NCBI RefSeq assembly: GCF_964340395.1
Contig: NC_135554.1
Coordinates: 16,528,092-16,592,091 of the forward strand
Direction: 5' to 3'
Length of the DNA stretch: 64,000 bases
Source of the DNA: Glandiceps talaboti
Taxonomy: Eukaryota > Hemichordata > Enteropneusta > Spengelidae
In this document: piece after piece, positions 45,017-57,513 of the stretch
How the letters are laid out: each line of letters begins with the position of its first letter
Position numbering within the stretch: position 1 is the first letter of the stretch
The notes under the pieces: generated by a model
Seen by the model: the letters and a program-made list of their open reading frames with translations, nothing else
The model's database searches: none
Told to the model about the DNA's origin: nothing
Program-made: the position numbers and the translations under genes

Positions 45017-48000
45017 GTATATTATACCCCAGTTAGCATACTCCCGGATGTATTGATATCAATATAGTCATTCATTATTAAAACTAGCGACCTTATACAC
45101 TGGCAGAAAGTAACGAATACAAACAAACATAGACAAACTTTGACAGTCTACAAATAGAAATGCCTCGTTTCTGAAATATACGACGTGATATTTAGCAAGG
45201 GGAACTAATTACGTAATTAAGTGATGCATTGGTAAAAGAGATTAATTTCTCAATTTATTATTTACATTTTCATTTCCTGTGTGTTCCATTGAACACTTTT
45301 GCAACGTAATGATTAGACGATAAGTCATCAATATTGTCGCAATAATAATATTAAGGGGGATGTCTGCTTTCACATTGCACATCGCTGATTAAGATGTAGT
45401 TACTACCCATCTTTCCGTTGCGATGCTTCAGCGAAGAAGGACATTTTAGTGTTAGCTGACAGTATTGCCGCGAATTGAACTTTTGCGGTATAGGGGAGCA
45501 GATGAGCTGGTCACTTGACATTGAAATCTTACAGTTCGATTACCGCCACGCGCCATGATTTGGCAATGCAATGTTTTTTCTCTTTCAATGCGAAACGTCC
45601 TCCTTATCTGCTGATAGTCACGGAGGATAAGACCCACAAGCCTGTAATTAGTCATGGGATCAAACTTTGACAGGCAAATAAAGGGATTAGCATGGAAATA
45701 TCCGCAGTTGTAGCTCCAATGGAAATCAATTAGTGTATTTGTTGATAAATAACTGCATGGTCGTTTTTCTTCTTAAAATGGCAAAGACGTTATCTAGCTA
45801 GGCATTCATTGTCAACCAAAGAGATACATTATTCGACATATTGATGAGATTTTTTCATAGGGTGTTAAAAGGTAGTTTCAATACGTCTATTTCCGTGTGC
45901 GTGTTAGATCAGCTCAGAGTGAGTAGACATATTAGTACCTGAAAAACACACATGCTCACTAGTTTCCTCATATTTGTACATATCATTTCTAGTAAAACGG
46001 AGTCTTTTCATTAGTTTTTTCCTCCATCAATCACACTACAATTCATACAGCCTGTATCACCACTGATGAAATTAAAAGAAACGATTACTGTCTCTGTGTG
46101 TGCTATTCACCGTTCTGAACAAAGTTTTCAAAACGGTTTTGAGAGCGTATTTCCTGGGTACATCTGGGTCCGACCTTGTTGACACATAGAAAGCATTGTC
46201 TGTTCGTATAAAGAGACGCCCCTCTTTTGATACCTCAATGGTTCACGCTCGCTGTGGATGTGCTCATCACATGTGGCTATGTGACTCCCAATCTCAAACT
46301 ACTTATTAAATCAGCCACTGCATCCGCCTGTTGACAGATTGATATATTTCTTTGAAAATATTTATCGCTGGAAGGAGAGCAGCTTTTCCATAAATGCTAC
46401 ATTCAAATAGTCTCAAAAGCGGAAATTAAAACGTTTTAAGTCTTTTGTGGGATTGCAAACCATGCAATGATCTGGAAAGTAATCGGCGGTGATTTTAAGA
46501 CAACCAGGTCTCAATGTTTTCTACGAAATGTGATATCTTTTTGTAAAATTTTTCTTTGCATGTACAAGCACACGTGATGGTAGTTGTTACTTAGAACCCA
46601 ATGAGGGTATATTACAAATTGTATAGGAAAATCACTTACGACAGGGCTGTTACTGTGCACAAACAATGGCTGTGCCGTGTGTGTCTCTTTTACGAGCATC
46701 GCTCGCCGTGCTCTGGTGATTACTTGCAATCGCACTGCCAACCTGATTGCGTTTTAAAGGCTTTATTATGGGCTACCCTTCCCATCATCAAACGCCTTTC
46801 GAAGTCAAAAGACACATTTACCGTTTGATAATTCTCTCATTTCCTCTGAACAATAGAACACATATGACGAGGACATTGCACGGGTGTGGTCATCTGCCGG
46901 TACAGCTCCGAGCAAAAATCAACAATGTTCTCTGACTTTATGACCAATTTATTTTCTTGTATATTATGGTGAGAACAATTCCCTTTACAACATATATTAC
47001 TAAACTAAACAATAAAGGTGTAACGACACACCTGACTAATAACTGATATTCTACTCGAAAGTTAACCTCTTCACCATTACACTTGATACATGAGAAATAT
47101 GGCGCCTTCGATAATATGAACGAAATTTTGGATAAAATTTACTAATTCTGAACTACACCTTTGGCACAAATTCATTAATCGGAACCATTTCTATCATAAA
47201 ATCCGAAAAAAAATCTGGTGTGTCAAAAAGTTGCCGAAAATCACAATTTTTTTTTATCTTCGTAGAATTGGCGGGAAAATCGTGAACAAGATGTTAAAGT
47301 AACATTCCGAATTTTGAGAATTTCAGCATCTATCACGTGACTCTTGCCAACAGAAAACTCACCAAGCATAGTAGTGTTGAAATTAAATTGTTAGAAAAGA
47401 GAATTAGCCGGTAATTTACTATTATGATTTAATAGCCCGACTGAATAATGACCAAAAAAAAAAAGAAAGAAAAAAGACCAACGTGAAAGGATATAAATGC
47501 AGAGCCACTATCTTGATGGGCTTAATGATAAGACTGATGGAAAACGTTTTGATGCCATATTTTTATGGTACAGACTACTTGTGTGGGATGTTGAAATCGT
47601 AAATCTTCACTATTGGTAAAGGAACGGCAAATCCCACTTTCGCCTTGATATAAACGTTATCGTTGGATACTTTAGTTGCTAAACTTTCGTCAGGGGACTT
47701 ATTCACGCCGAAGCGTTCAATATACTTATACCAAGGTAATAATTTAGCAAATAAAATTATTTTCAAGCCGATGACAACTCATGCGTATTTAAATTTCGTC
47801 TGGAAATTGAAAAGCTTCATTTGGGGATCATCGTGAAAGACGCTCACTTCAATGTTTTCGAAATATTTTAAGGCGTACAAAAAGCGTTTTTATGTTGTTT
47901 GGTAAAATATCTGGCACCGCTGAGTGATGAGAAATGAAACCCTGTCATCAGTTCTAACCACTAATACTTTGATTAGGGAACAGATACACTCTAATCAGCA

Positions 48001-48422
48001 CCCGACAAAAAATTGGCGATAGATTATTCTCCATTGGTCGGCATATCTATTTAGCGATAAGATTCATCCTTAATAGAATTTAAATACGGATCAAGTATTA
48101 ATGGAGATCGTGGCTAATATACACTTCTGTAGTCTTCCCATACAGTTAGTCGTCTGTCAATGGCTTTCACATATGACACTCCCTACAACTCTTATCGACA
48201 CACAAAGCAATCTCATCCCGACACAAAGGGCTGAAAATATACGGCTTCAAAATATTAATTTTGGAAATTGGAGAGAGAATATTGGCAATCATCTGGTCGT
48301 CAGTCTTCGTCTGCATGTGACACACAGACGACATGCCAAATAATTCATTTTATCTCAGAACTGCAACTAGAAATGATTAGAATACAGTGTACAGTTATCA
48401 CAAGGAGACATCACTTACCATC
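45017..48422. other. No gene seen
   Basis: Ordinary sequence. Frames at 45452-45655 and 46511-46741 (minus) and 46601-46828 (plus) lack domains; the last is Cys-rich but overlaps the minus frame. Confidence 0.45.
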
Positions 48423-48465
<43 letters not shown>

Positions 48466-48560
48466 GTCTGTCGCTAGATCTGTATGTATGTATGTATGTA
48501 TGTATGTATGTATGTATGTATGTATGTATGTATGTATGTATGTATGTATGTATGTATGTA

Positions 48561-48595
<35 letters not shown>

Positions 48596-48818
48596 ATGTC
48601 TGTCTGTATGTATGTCTGTCTGTCTGTCTGTCTGTCTGCCTGTCTGTATCTCTGTCTGTCTGTTTGTCGCTAGATCTGTATGTATGTATGTATGTATGTA
48701 TGTATGTATGTATGTATGTATGTATGTATGTATGTATGTATGTATGTATGTATGTATGTATGTATGTATGTATGTATGTATGTATGTATGTATGTATGTA
48801 TGTATGTATGTATGTATG

Positions 48819-48852
<34 letters not shown>

Positions 48853-48890
48853 TGTATGTATGTATGTATGTATGTATGTATGTATGTATG

Positions 48891-48952
<62 letters not shown>

Positions 48953-49098
48953 TGTATGCATGTATGCATGTATGTATGTATGTATGTATGTATGTATGTA
49001 TGTATGTATGTATGTATGTATGTATGTATGTATGTATGTATGTATGTATGTATGTATGTATGTATGTATGTATGTATGTATGTATGTATGTATGTATG

Positions 49099-49132
<34 letters not shown>

Positions 49133-49134
49133 TG

Positions 49135-49168
<34 letters not shown>

Positions 49169-49286
49169 TGTATGCATGTATGCATGTATGTATGTATGTA
49201 TGTATGTATGTATGTATGTATGTATGTATGTATGTATGTATGTATGTATGTATGTATGTATGTATGTATGTATGTATGTATGTATG

Positions 49287-49320
<34 letters not shown>

Positions 49321-49362
49321 TGTATGCATGTATGCATGTATATATGTATGTATGTATGTATG

Positions 49363-49396
<34 letters not shown>

Positions 49397-49490
49397 TGTA
49401 TGTATGTATGTATGTATGTATGTATGTATGTATGTATGTATGTATGTATGTATGTATGTATGTATGTATGTATGTATGTATGTATGTATG

Positions 49491-49524
<34 letters not shown>

Positions 49525-49600
49525 TGTATGCATGTATGTATGTATGTATGTATGTATGTATGTATGTATGTATGTATGTATGTATGTATGTCTGTCACTG
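48423..49600. repeat. 1.2-kb (TCTG)n/(TATG)n array
   Basis: Alternating (TCTG)n and (TATG)n blocks to about 48678, including two near-copies of GTCGCTAGATCTGTATG (48470 and 48666), then about 920 bp of (TATG)n with TATATATG and CATG interruptions. It carries the longest frames in the window on both strands; all are repeat artefacts. Confidence 0.97.
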
Positions 49601-49621
49601 TCTCTACCCCCAGTATAACGG

Positions 49622-49690
49622 GTATCTTGCGGATGTTAGATTCATGATGGATGAGCGGAAAATAACAAGCCCTTCCAATGTTTCCAATGT
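49622..49690 (+). repeat. Microsatellite-flanking dispersed module, copy 1
   Basis: This segment matches the reverse complement of 59822-59886, with the shared core CATGATGGATGAGCGGAAAA, at roughly 80% identity over about 65-69 bp. Both copies have a long microsatellite on the same side: (TATG)n here and (CT)n there. Confidence 0.75.
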
Positions 49691-50268
49691 GCCATACTGG
49701 GACCATACTCCATCTCACGTCCCAGTATTCTCAGGTTAGCTAACAAGCTAATCTCTCACCCTTTCTCTGTTTGTCTCAATCAGTCTGTCAGTGTGTATCT
49801 CTCTTTTTCTTTCCCTCTCTGTCTGTCTCTTTGTCTCTCAATCTGCCATGTCTTTATGTCTGTCTTTCTGTCTCCCCCTCCCCTTAATTCCATCTTATTT
49901 CCCATCTCGGGTTCCATACCATCAAAGAACAAAACAGAACTAAAACATCACAACAAAAAATTAACAAGACAATTTTTTTCAGTGTACACAAAGCTACTAT
50001 CTGTTTAAGTCTCGTGTGTATTTCAAGGAAGAGTATTATGCATGCATTATGAGGAAATAGACGTTTCAAGAATCGCTGAAGCTTTATACGGACTTGAAGA
50101 TTTAATAAACCAGGGAAAGAAACATTTACCATGCACTTAGACAAAGTTCATAAATATTATGCTTGCGAGGAAATTGCTATATGAATATTTAAAAGGTTAT
50201 GGGCCTACCCTAACAAAGAAGGGAGTTTATGTATACTGCAAGCTGTGTAATTTAGACTTTTGTATGGG
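49691..50268. other. No gene seen
   Basis: Pyrimidine-rich (TCTGTCTCTTTG-like) sequence at 49755-49890, then AT-rich sequence. No coding feature. Confidence 0.5.
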
Positions 50269-51180
50269 TTTGATAATTGGTGCTAGAGCACAATGATAAT
50301 GTTTGATATTTAGTGCTATAACGCATTGATAATGTTTGATATTTAGTGCTAGAACGCATTGATAATGTTTGACAATTATTGCTATAATGCAGTGATAATG
50401 TTTGACATTTAGTGCTATAACGCAATTATAATATTTGATATTTAGTGCTAGAATTCAGTAATCATGTTTGATATTTAGTGCTATAACGCATTGATAATGT
50501 TTGATATTTAGTGCTAGAATGAAGTGATAATGTTTGACATTTAGTGCTATAACGCAGTCATAATGTTTGATATTTAGTGCTAGAACGCAGTAATAACGAT
50601 TGATATTTAGTACTATAACTCATTGATAATGTTTGACATTTAGTGCTATGACGCAGTGATAATGTTTGATATTTAGTGCTAGAATGCAGTAATAATGATT
50701 GATATTTAGTACTATAACGCATTGATAATGTTTGACATTTAGTGCTATAACGCAGTGATAATGTTTGATATTTCAGTGCTATGACGCAGTGATAATGATT
50801 GATATTTAGTGCTATAACACAGTGATAATGTTTGACATTTAGTGCTATGACACAGTGATCATGTTTGATATCTAGTATAATGCATTGATAAAGTTTGACA
50901 ATTATTGCTATAATGCCGTGATAATGTTTGACATTTAGTGCTATGACACAGTGATCATGTTTGATATCTAGTATAATGCATTGATAAAGTTTGACAATTA
51001 TTGCTATAATGCCGTGATAATGTTTGATATTTAGTGCTATAACGCATTGATAATGTTTGACATTTAGTGCTAGAACGCAGTGATAATGTTTGACATTTAG
51101 TGCTATAACGCATTGATAATGTGATATCTAGTACTATAACGCAGTGATAATGATTGATATTTAGTGCTATAACGCAGTGA
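50269..51180. repeat. Second 33-bp minisatellite, about 27 copies
   Basis: The unit reads TGATAATGTTTGACATTTAG then TGCTATAACGCAG, with T/C in GATAT/GACAT and TATAA/TAGAA/TATGA variants. Some units are shorter (about 29-31 bp). A 96-bp block of three units is duplicated back to back (from about 50830 and 50926). It is unrelated in sequence to the 33-bp array at 13.0 kb. Confidence 0.95.
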
Positions 51181-52186
51181 TGTGAATGTTCTTGTAATTT
51201 TAGGGTAATCATAAACTGATATCAATATCTTGACAATGTGTAGGGAGGTTTAGGTTAAGATGATAGCTAGCTAATCATTTGTGAATCATTTAAAGTCAGT
51301 CGTTGGTATTCTATAGTCTTTTGTTACAAATTCAACAGCCAGTGCCATACGAGTCACTCTTTTCACTCCATGTATTTGTTAATTTCATTTACGTACATCT
51401 TGTGTACATCTTGCATTTTGTTGCGTTCCGTTTCAGTATTGTGAGTCAGTTGTGCATGCAAATATTAGTGAGCTTTATAGCGTTTCCAAACTGCGGTGAA
51501 ATATAAAGGATACGGACCTCAGATCCACGCAAACCCTGGACACTATTCCTCGTGTCCTAGCCTCTTCAAAAATGCATTCCATAGTGTTCATTTATGCGCA
51601 TGCGTGGAATATACATGTGCTGTTTGATTATGATGGACATCCTCTCAACTTGTTGTATACTCTGATGTTGTACATTTCGTTTCTAATCACTATCATCTAA
51701 ACTCACATTTTTCTATGATCTGCCTTGACATATAAACTTTCTTCCTGATTTTTATGTGATCAAATTACTTTGAGCCCGAGACTACAGAAAAATAATAATT
51801 GCACTATCTCTACTGTGGGTACGAAGTTCTTCTTCTCACTATTCAGAATCCCAATGTGTTGTCGTTGCTGTCAAGTTTAATTCATAATATCTCCAAATTC
51901 AAAGTTTTTGACAATTTAAATAGTATTTATGTTCCGTCTGTGATGCATTGTGCTATCACGGATCTGCATTTGGAATAATTGAGATTGTCTTGTTTCATGA
52001 ATACAACCAACATATAGACAGTACAGATAGTGAACCTCTGGCAAAGACGGCTTGCTTGTATCGAGATCAAAGAGATCAAAGGCATAGTCTCCAGGTGATT
52101 GTTTATTTCCCATTTACTTGTAGATTTCGTGTTCAATTTCCAGCCGGCTGATAAGAGAGATTCACTCAAGCTTATTGTTATCGCAG
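51181..52186. other. No gene confirmed
   Basis: Frames at 51948-52151 (plus) and 51916-52169 (minus) overlap. The plus frame holds a possible exon ending CTCCAG|GTGATT at 52095, but its phase does not fit the next candidate exon. TGCGCATGCGTG at 51596-51607 matches the NRF-1 consensus at 11 of 12 bases. Confidence 0.35.
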
Positions 52187-52236
52187 AAATCTACACAATG
52201 ATCGCTGGAGGACGAATAGGGAGGTATCAAGAGTCA
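52187..52236 (+). CDS. Candidate exon of an unrecognised plus-strand gene
   Basis: Fifty bases between an acceptor (TTATTGTTATCGCAG) and a donor (TCA|GTGAGG), open in the frame IYTMIAGGRIGRYQES. It leaves phase 0, which is what the stronger exon at 52783 needs. Short, so chance is possible. Function unknown. Confidence 0.28.
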
Positions 52237-52782
52237 GTGAGGAAATCGTGTAAATTTCCGAGATGGCATCACTGTCTTATTAAGTGTTTACAACCCCTAA
52301 AACAACCTATTAGTTTGTCGCATTTCAATTATTGAAAAAGCGGCCGCAGCGTTCCCTTGGCACGTCGGGCAACGAAGAGAGAACGGGGTGGTTGACTTGT
52401 GTGAGCGTCAAGACACGGTAAACTATTATCCCGCGTGATACAACGGTATAAATAATGCATGCCTGGCAATGGATCGCTGGCTTACACACGCGTGGCCTCA
52501 GTGAGATGAGTACACTTAAGGGGAAACCGTTCTTTAGAGTATCGATATATCGTTCTCTCCATCCCGTTTCAATGTACCGTGCCTGCGAGCCAGGCATGCT
52601 TTTTGTCACGGTTTTCTGGTCCCGCATTAGTTCCATCGAATGTTCACTTTTTGTGTATACACGCAGCAAAATTTGACTCACGGCTAGTGTTTAGGGAAAA
52701 AACAGACCTATCCGTTCTAGTGTTTGTAAAAAGAATGATATACGAACTATGAAATGCTAGGTAAACATTGATGTCAGTACAG
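52237..52782. other. GC-elevated segment, probable intron
   Basis: It includes a GCGGCCGC octamer at 52341-52348 and TATAAATA at 52447-52454. Frames are open on both strands (52325-52681 minus, 52455-52676 plus) without recognisable domains. It could be an undetected exon or a promoter. Confidence 0.3.
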
Positions 52783-52855
52783 GATCATCATTTTGTCTTC
52801 GAAGAATTATCTCCAGATCATCTTCCTCGACCAATCACAGTAACATCATCATCTG
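52783..52855 (+). CDS. Candidate internal exon (73 nt)
   Basis: It follows ATGTCAGTACAG and ends in ATCTG before GTAAGA, a strong donor. The frame is open throughout (HFVFEELSPDHLPRPITV in its middle) and leaves one base over. The next candidate exon, 53320-53379, begins in the matching phase, so the two join without a stop to give a Ser/Pro-rich stretch. I recognise no domain; the sequence looks like a disordered tail. Confidence 0.42.
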
Positions 52856-53319
52856 GTAAGATGAAAACCAACAATTTATTAAGTTTGGCTCTAGCGGTGA
52901 GAAATAAGATAATATATACATATATATGTTGAACATCAATGTCCATTATTTTTATTTCAAACTTTAGTTATGGCATTGATGTAGAAAGTATACTTCCACA
53001 TAGTAGAGCATGTTAGATAAAAAGGCGGGCAGAATTGGCCCACTAAACGCCCTTTCGCTGTGAATTTATTATCCCGTTTGATTTATTAGATGTTTATTTG
53101 TTTCTCGCCTTTTCATGCCAAAAGGTCAAAATCTGAAAACCATTATATCAAGGCGTTGATGAAACTACGAGTGATCGATCTCTCACAAAAAACACCCGAA
53201 AAAGTTGACAAGAGGGTAATTCGCCCCTCAAATCCGACAAAACTGCACTGGTACGGGAACAGAGTGCGAGAAGAGCCGACGAAGTTAAGCTAACTAACCC
53301 CGGTAGTCGCCTCCTTCAG

Positions 53320-53379
53320 TGAGACAATCTGGAAGTCCCATTACGGCAGACATTCTGGCACCAGAAGTTCAAATTTCAG
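53320..53379 (+). CDS. Candidate internal exon (60 nt)
   Basis: A good acceptor (CGCCTCCTTCAG) and a good donor (TTTCAG|GTAAAC) bound 60 bases, open in the frame RQSGSPITADILAPEVQIS. It starts and ends in the same phase and fits the exon at 52783. This is one of the better splice-site pairs in the window. Function unknown. Confidence 0.42.
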
Positions 53380-54047
53380 GTAAACACGAGTCGGAGATGA
53401 TTGTATAAGCATATGTGCTGTCACTAGCCATCTCAAATGTATTCAAAGCTGGCGGTGAGAGGTCGTGGATAACTTAGAAGTGTTCTCAATACAGAGGCAC
53501 TAACAAAACTTTGCCTTTTTTCTATTGGTGTACGTTTTTTGAGCTTTTAAAAACATTATTTTACGAAAACTGTAAGTATTTTGTGTTCGTAATTGGGTGG
53601 TCACGGTTTGTTAGTTCAGTCATCGAAAATTGCTATTTTACTGTCTTGCTGCCACACTGAATACTGCATGCCAGTCTAGCCTGGGGTAGAACGCTAACAA
53701 AATGGCTGAATCAAAGTCATACGACATTTTGCGAACGGGAATTCACATAAATAGTCGAAAAAAGTACAGGAGTTGTGTTTTTTTTGGCGTATAACCATAA
53801 TCTATATGGAATTATTCAGTACCCACACTATGCTGAGGAGTGTGAGAAATCTCAGGGTTGAAAAATGTGATTTGTCTGTAACCCTTTCGATGTGCATGCT
53901 ATCTACACAAACAAATCTGTACAATTTCTTTCACGAAAAAACCTTGCGTCGGTATATTCCAAGGAAATAAAATGGACATCGAGTATTTGCAATAATTGTC
54001 ATATTTAGCTCCTAAAAACATCCACTTTCTTGTTACCAGGGCAACAG

Positions 54048-54103
54048 AAACGATAATCCCCGTCATGATTGATGAAAGAGCTGGTGAATCTAGGGATGCG
54101 TGA
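54048..54103 (+). CDS. Candidate alternative terminal exon
   Basis: After the pyrimidine-rich CCACTTTCTTGTTACCAG there are two AGs (54039 and 54047). Use of the second continues the phase from 53379 and reads TIIPVMIDERAGESRDA to a TGA at 54101-54103; ATTAAA follows at about 54142. A GTGAAT after GCTG could instead continue splicing. The acceptor region overlaps GTTACCAGGGCAAC (54032-54045), a perfect RFX X-box pattern, which may be the real signal here. Confidence 0.25.
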
Positions 54104-55733
54104 ACTTCAACTGAAATAGAATGTACCATAAAAAGAGTAAAATTAAACCGTTTGATAATTCTTTGCAAAAGCAAACTTACTGATTGAAGAACACAATTCT
54201 TTTAAAACAATAACGATGTTTGAGTTCGTCGGTTATTCTTCTTTTTTTTAAAAAGTGAAAAAATCTACTAACATATGTAATATTAATCTAATGTTTTCAA
54301 AATGGCTGACCGTCACCACGTGTTTACTGTATGGTAAATATAAAGGACCTGGCCCTTTCGCAATGAACTCAGACGAAGAGAAAATCACCGACTCGTTTTT
54401 GCTTTTGCGACAAGATTGGTTCAAAGGATAAAAAACTCTGATGAAGTATCTTAACTTGATAAGTTTCTCTTTAAGTTTCTCTTTATCGTCATTTCAAACG
54501 ATTCGTCCTCTGTTTGCATTCTTTATTCAATCAGGACACAAAACAAACTGTTAAGATGAAACATAATGGAGTCGGAAAGAAGAGAAAAGATATAACCCGA
54601 GAACAAAATACCGACCATCGCCCTGATTAAAAAAAAGAAGAAGCAGAATCGCGTAAGTTGATAAAGTAGACTCGAAAAACGGTTATATCGAATATATGAA
54701 CTCAGATACTCAGATTTTCTATTATGCATAATGCAACATCACGTTGACTTCGGGCCAAAATTGAGCTATTTTTCGTTCTATGGAATTTTAAGAAATTCAG
54801 CAAGCAAAATGTGTGCTTCATATTAAGTTTTATTTTAAGTTTAATACATCGTATTAATGTTGGCCATGCTATCGACAGTCTCATACAGGTGCAGTAAATG
54901 TCGATTCCATACATCGATAAGCTTGAGCTGTCTTGTCAAATACTTACGTTTAGATCGCATTGTTTTGTGAAGTCAAAACATCCTGGCTTCGATAGTTGTG
55001 AAGAGTCATTCTGTATGGACATTCAATAAAGGTGAAATCTGACTATCGACCCCAGTGTCGAGACAGACTGCTATACTTGTAGGGATACTCGTCTTTTCAT
55101 GAAGCAGTGAAACGTTTCGTTGGAAACCAAACATCGCTATGTTGTCAAATTTGAAGACAAAGTTGACAGCTAGCTTCTTAATAATGTAACGATTTTAGAA
55201 GTTTTCAAAACAAGACATTATAAACTGGATCAAAGACGTATATAACTGGGAATTCAACGACAAAGGTTATATAATTTTCAAAGATTATTCCAAGCTAATT
55301 TATCTTCATCGCAGACTCAAACCACGATCATAGAAAACAGTTTTTTTATAGTTGTCTGAGCCTTCAAGTTTTCAGTGCGCCAATCATTCCTAACGTAACA
55401 GTCTAAAAGCCTCCTCGCCCCATAAGATAACGGTTAGCAACTATATGATAATTTTGGTACATCGTGGTGATGTCATTATAAAACTATTGATCATCCAGAT
55501 AGTACGAACTGACTGTCTTTCGATATCATCAAGTCATCGTTATCACACTGTTTCATCTTCGCATTGCCCTCATCACTACATCATCAACAAATGAGAAATA
55601 AATGCATAGTTCAGCCATGCGTGCAAAAAAGGCAATATATCTCCACATTTCGAAATGCCCATGTAACAAATACTGTCTTAGGCGCTGCATTGCTTCATGC
55701 ATGCATGCAATATAACATGTTAACATTGCTCAG
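54104..55733. other. No gene confirmed
   Basis: If the exon at 55734 belongs to the same gene as the exons at 52.8-53.4 kb, this is mostly intron. The words CAAAATGGCTGA occur at both 53697 and 54298. No further exon could be supported. Confidence 0.35.
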
Positions 55734-55910
55734 AAACCCCCACGAGTAGAACACAACGACGAAATGGTACCCAGAGCCGCTTCGTATCTCATGCCCGTCG
55801 GCCCCATCTTAAACTTTCCTGTATCTCCGATTCCCAAATCACCCTCTCTGACCATAGATGCCTTTGCTGATTTCTCCTCCGGCACCAGTCTTTATTTCCC
55901 CAATGAGTGA
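55734..55910 (+). CDS. Candidate terminal coding exon (58 codons)
   Basis: The exon follows an acceptor with a branch-point-like element (GTTAACATTGCTCAG) and runs open for 58 codons to a TGA at 55908-55910. It is clearly richer in GC and in C-ending codons than the neighbouring DNA, as real exons here seem to be. The product tail is Pro/Ser-rich and hydrophobic (MPVGPILNFPVSPIPKSPSL), with no recognised domain. AATAAA lies 184 nt after the stop. If read from its internal ATG at 55764 it would give only 48 residues. A frame shifted by one is also open for about 46 codons, but its codon composition is poorer. Confidence 0.45.
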   Translation, partial: KPPRVEHNDEMVPRAASYLMPVGPILNFPVSPIPKSPSLTIDAFADFSSGTSLYFPNE

Positions 55911-56093
55911 AAATTAACTCCCAATCGTACAATTGTTATTTACGAAATTGAAAAAAAAAGGTCTGATAGTTTAAGTCTGTACTTTTATATGAAATGGACA
56001 AGAATAAGGAAAAACAACGCGAATTAAGACAGCAATTGTTACAGTACTGCAAACGTTGTCGTGTGACTTTGTTTAGATGATAAATGAATTGAA

Positions 56094-56099
56094 AATAAA
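56094..56099 (+). terminator. Polyadenylation signal AATAAA
   Basis: AATAAA in the context GAAAATAAAGAAG, 184 nt downstream of the stop of the candidate terminal exon; a typical spacing for a short 3' UTR. Confidence 0.4.
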
Positions 56100-56141
56100 G
56101 AAGTTTTTCTATTGAAGTGTCAGCATTTCTGTTTTTTTGCT

Positions 56142-56265
<124 letters not shown>

Positions 56266-56271
56266 AGATTG

Positions 56272-56307
56272 GCAATTTCCCATGGGGGCATCTATCATAA
56301 AGATGAG
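56272..56307 (+). repeat. 36-bp dispersed module beside (GA)n, copy B
   Basis: Identical over 36 bases to the reverse complement of 18705-18740, again directly beside a GA/CT microsatellite (after the 9-base spacer TTGAGATTG). Confidence 0.8.
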
Positions 56308-57438
56308 TTGTACACTTCAGAGAAATTACCAAAATTGTTGATTTTCTAATAGCTGCAGCAATAACACACAGAAGTGACAGAAATTACTCCAACTGACTGT
56401 CAAATCGTAACGCCCCAGGATGGAAACGACCGGTGTGTCTGTTTCAATACGTTTCACATCTTTTCAAACAAGGTGTAATGATTTCCGTGTTCATTTCATT
56501 GTATTTGTTCCGACTGTGCTAAGTAAAGCCGATCTGTTTTACGGGCTCAGCGGAAAACAGACTTGCTATCTCCGTCAATGAGATGACGTATTTGCCTCTG
56601 CCTGTGAAAAGCTGGTGCGCTTGCGTCTTTTTCAATAACGGTTACGTTTAATTTCTTTTCAAACAAGAGGCGTCATAATTTCCGTATTCGTAGAGTTGGT
56701 TCTGTTCAGACTGTACTATGTTAACTCAATCTGAGTGAGTACGGAAGACCGACTGCAGTGTCCGTGAACAAGATAATTGCTGTTTATCACTTGCGGACGA
56801 ACAATACGTCGTAGCTGTGAATACGAAGAGTGTTGGACACTACACACGGAAGCGAGGCAAACATGTCGGTGTCGTTTGTACTTTCCACCGTACCAGCAAT
56901 TCTGAAATCACATCTTCATAATTCATGATGAAATATCTCCACCGTTTTCAGGCATAGCAAAAGACTGTACTACCAACCCACCTATCGAATGTTGCCATAG
57001 AAACTGCAATTTTGTATAGTCTATTTAGGCACAATTTCATTGAAAATCAATATGTATTTTCTGAGAAAACGGCTTAAGCAATTTACTTGCTCAGTAATTT
57101 TTTCAAAGTGGGATACAAAAAAATGACGGGCTTTAAAATATAGATACATGAGATAGGACATATTTGCATAGCTCCAATTCAAATGTTTACATCTGGGCTT
57201 CATAACGTATGCGTGGGAAACGAACTTAACTATGCAAGTAATAGGAAATAGACGGTTAAGTATCACTTCCGACATATTCAAATATAATTATTAATTCATA
57301 TCAAAAACTAACAAAATAACAAGGCACAACTACATGCACAACCTTATTCTTATTTTCAATTCAATAGTGATATTAATATATATATCAATATTTTCTCTGA
57401 CACTCCTACCACCATAAACATACACCACTGCCTTAATC

Positions 57439-57442
<4 letters not shown>
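56308..57442. other. No gene seen
   Basis: Mildly GC-richer at 56400-56900. GTTGCCATAGAAAC at about 56991 resembles an RFX X-box. No exon could be supported. Confidence 0.45.

Positions 57443-57511
<69 letters not shown>
57443..57511. repeat. (AT)n microsatellite
   Basis: Pure (AT)n, followed by self-complementary AT-rich sequence to 57560. Confidence 0.97.

Positions 57512-57513
<2 letters not shown>

Noticed and set aside
46601-46828. Cys-rich plus frame that looks a little like a zinc-binding domain
   Set aside because: Cys spacing fits no family I know, and an equally long frame overlaps it on the minus strand.
48387-49739. Frames of 259-450 residues made of Met-Tyr-Val-Cys or His-Thr-Tyr-Ile repeats, the longest in the window
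   Set aside because: They are stop-free readings of (TATG)n and (TCTG)n microsatellites, open on both strands in several frames, with no unique sequence of coding character.
52325-52681. 118-residue minus-strand frame in a GC-richer segment
   Set aside because: The first codon is GTG, both strands are open, and no domain or splice context was found.
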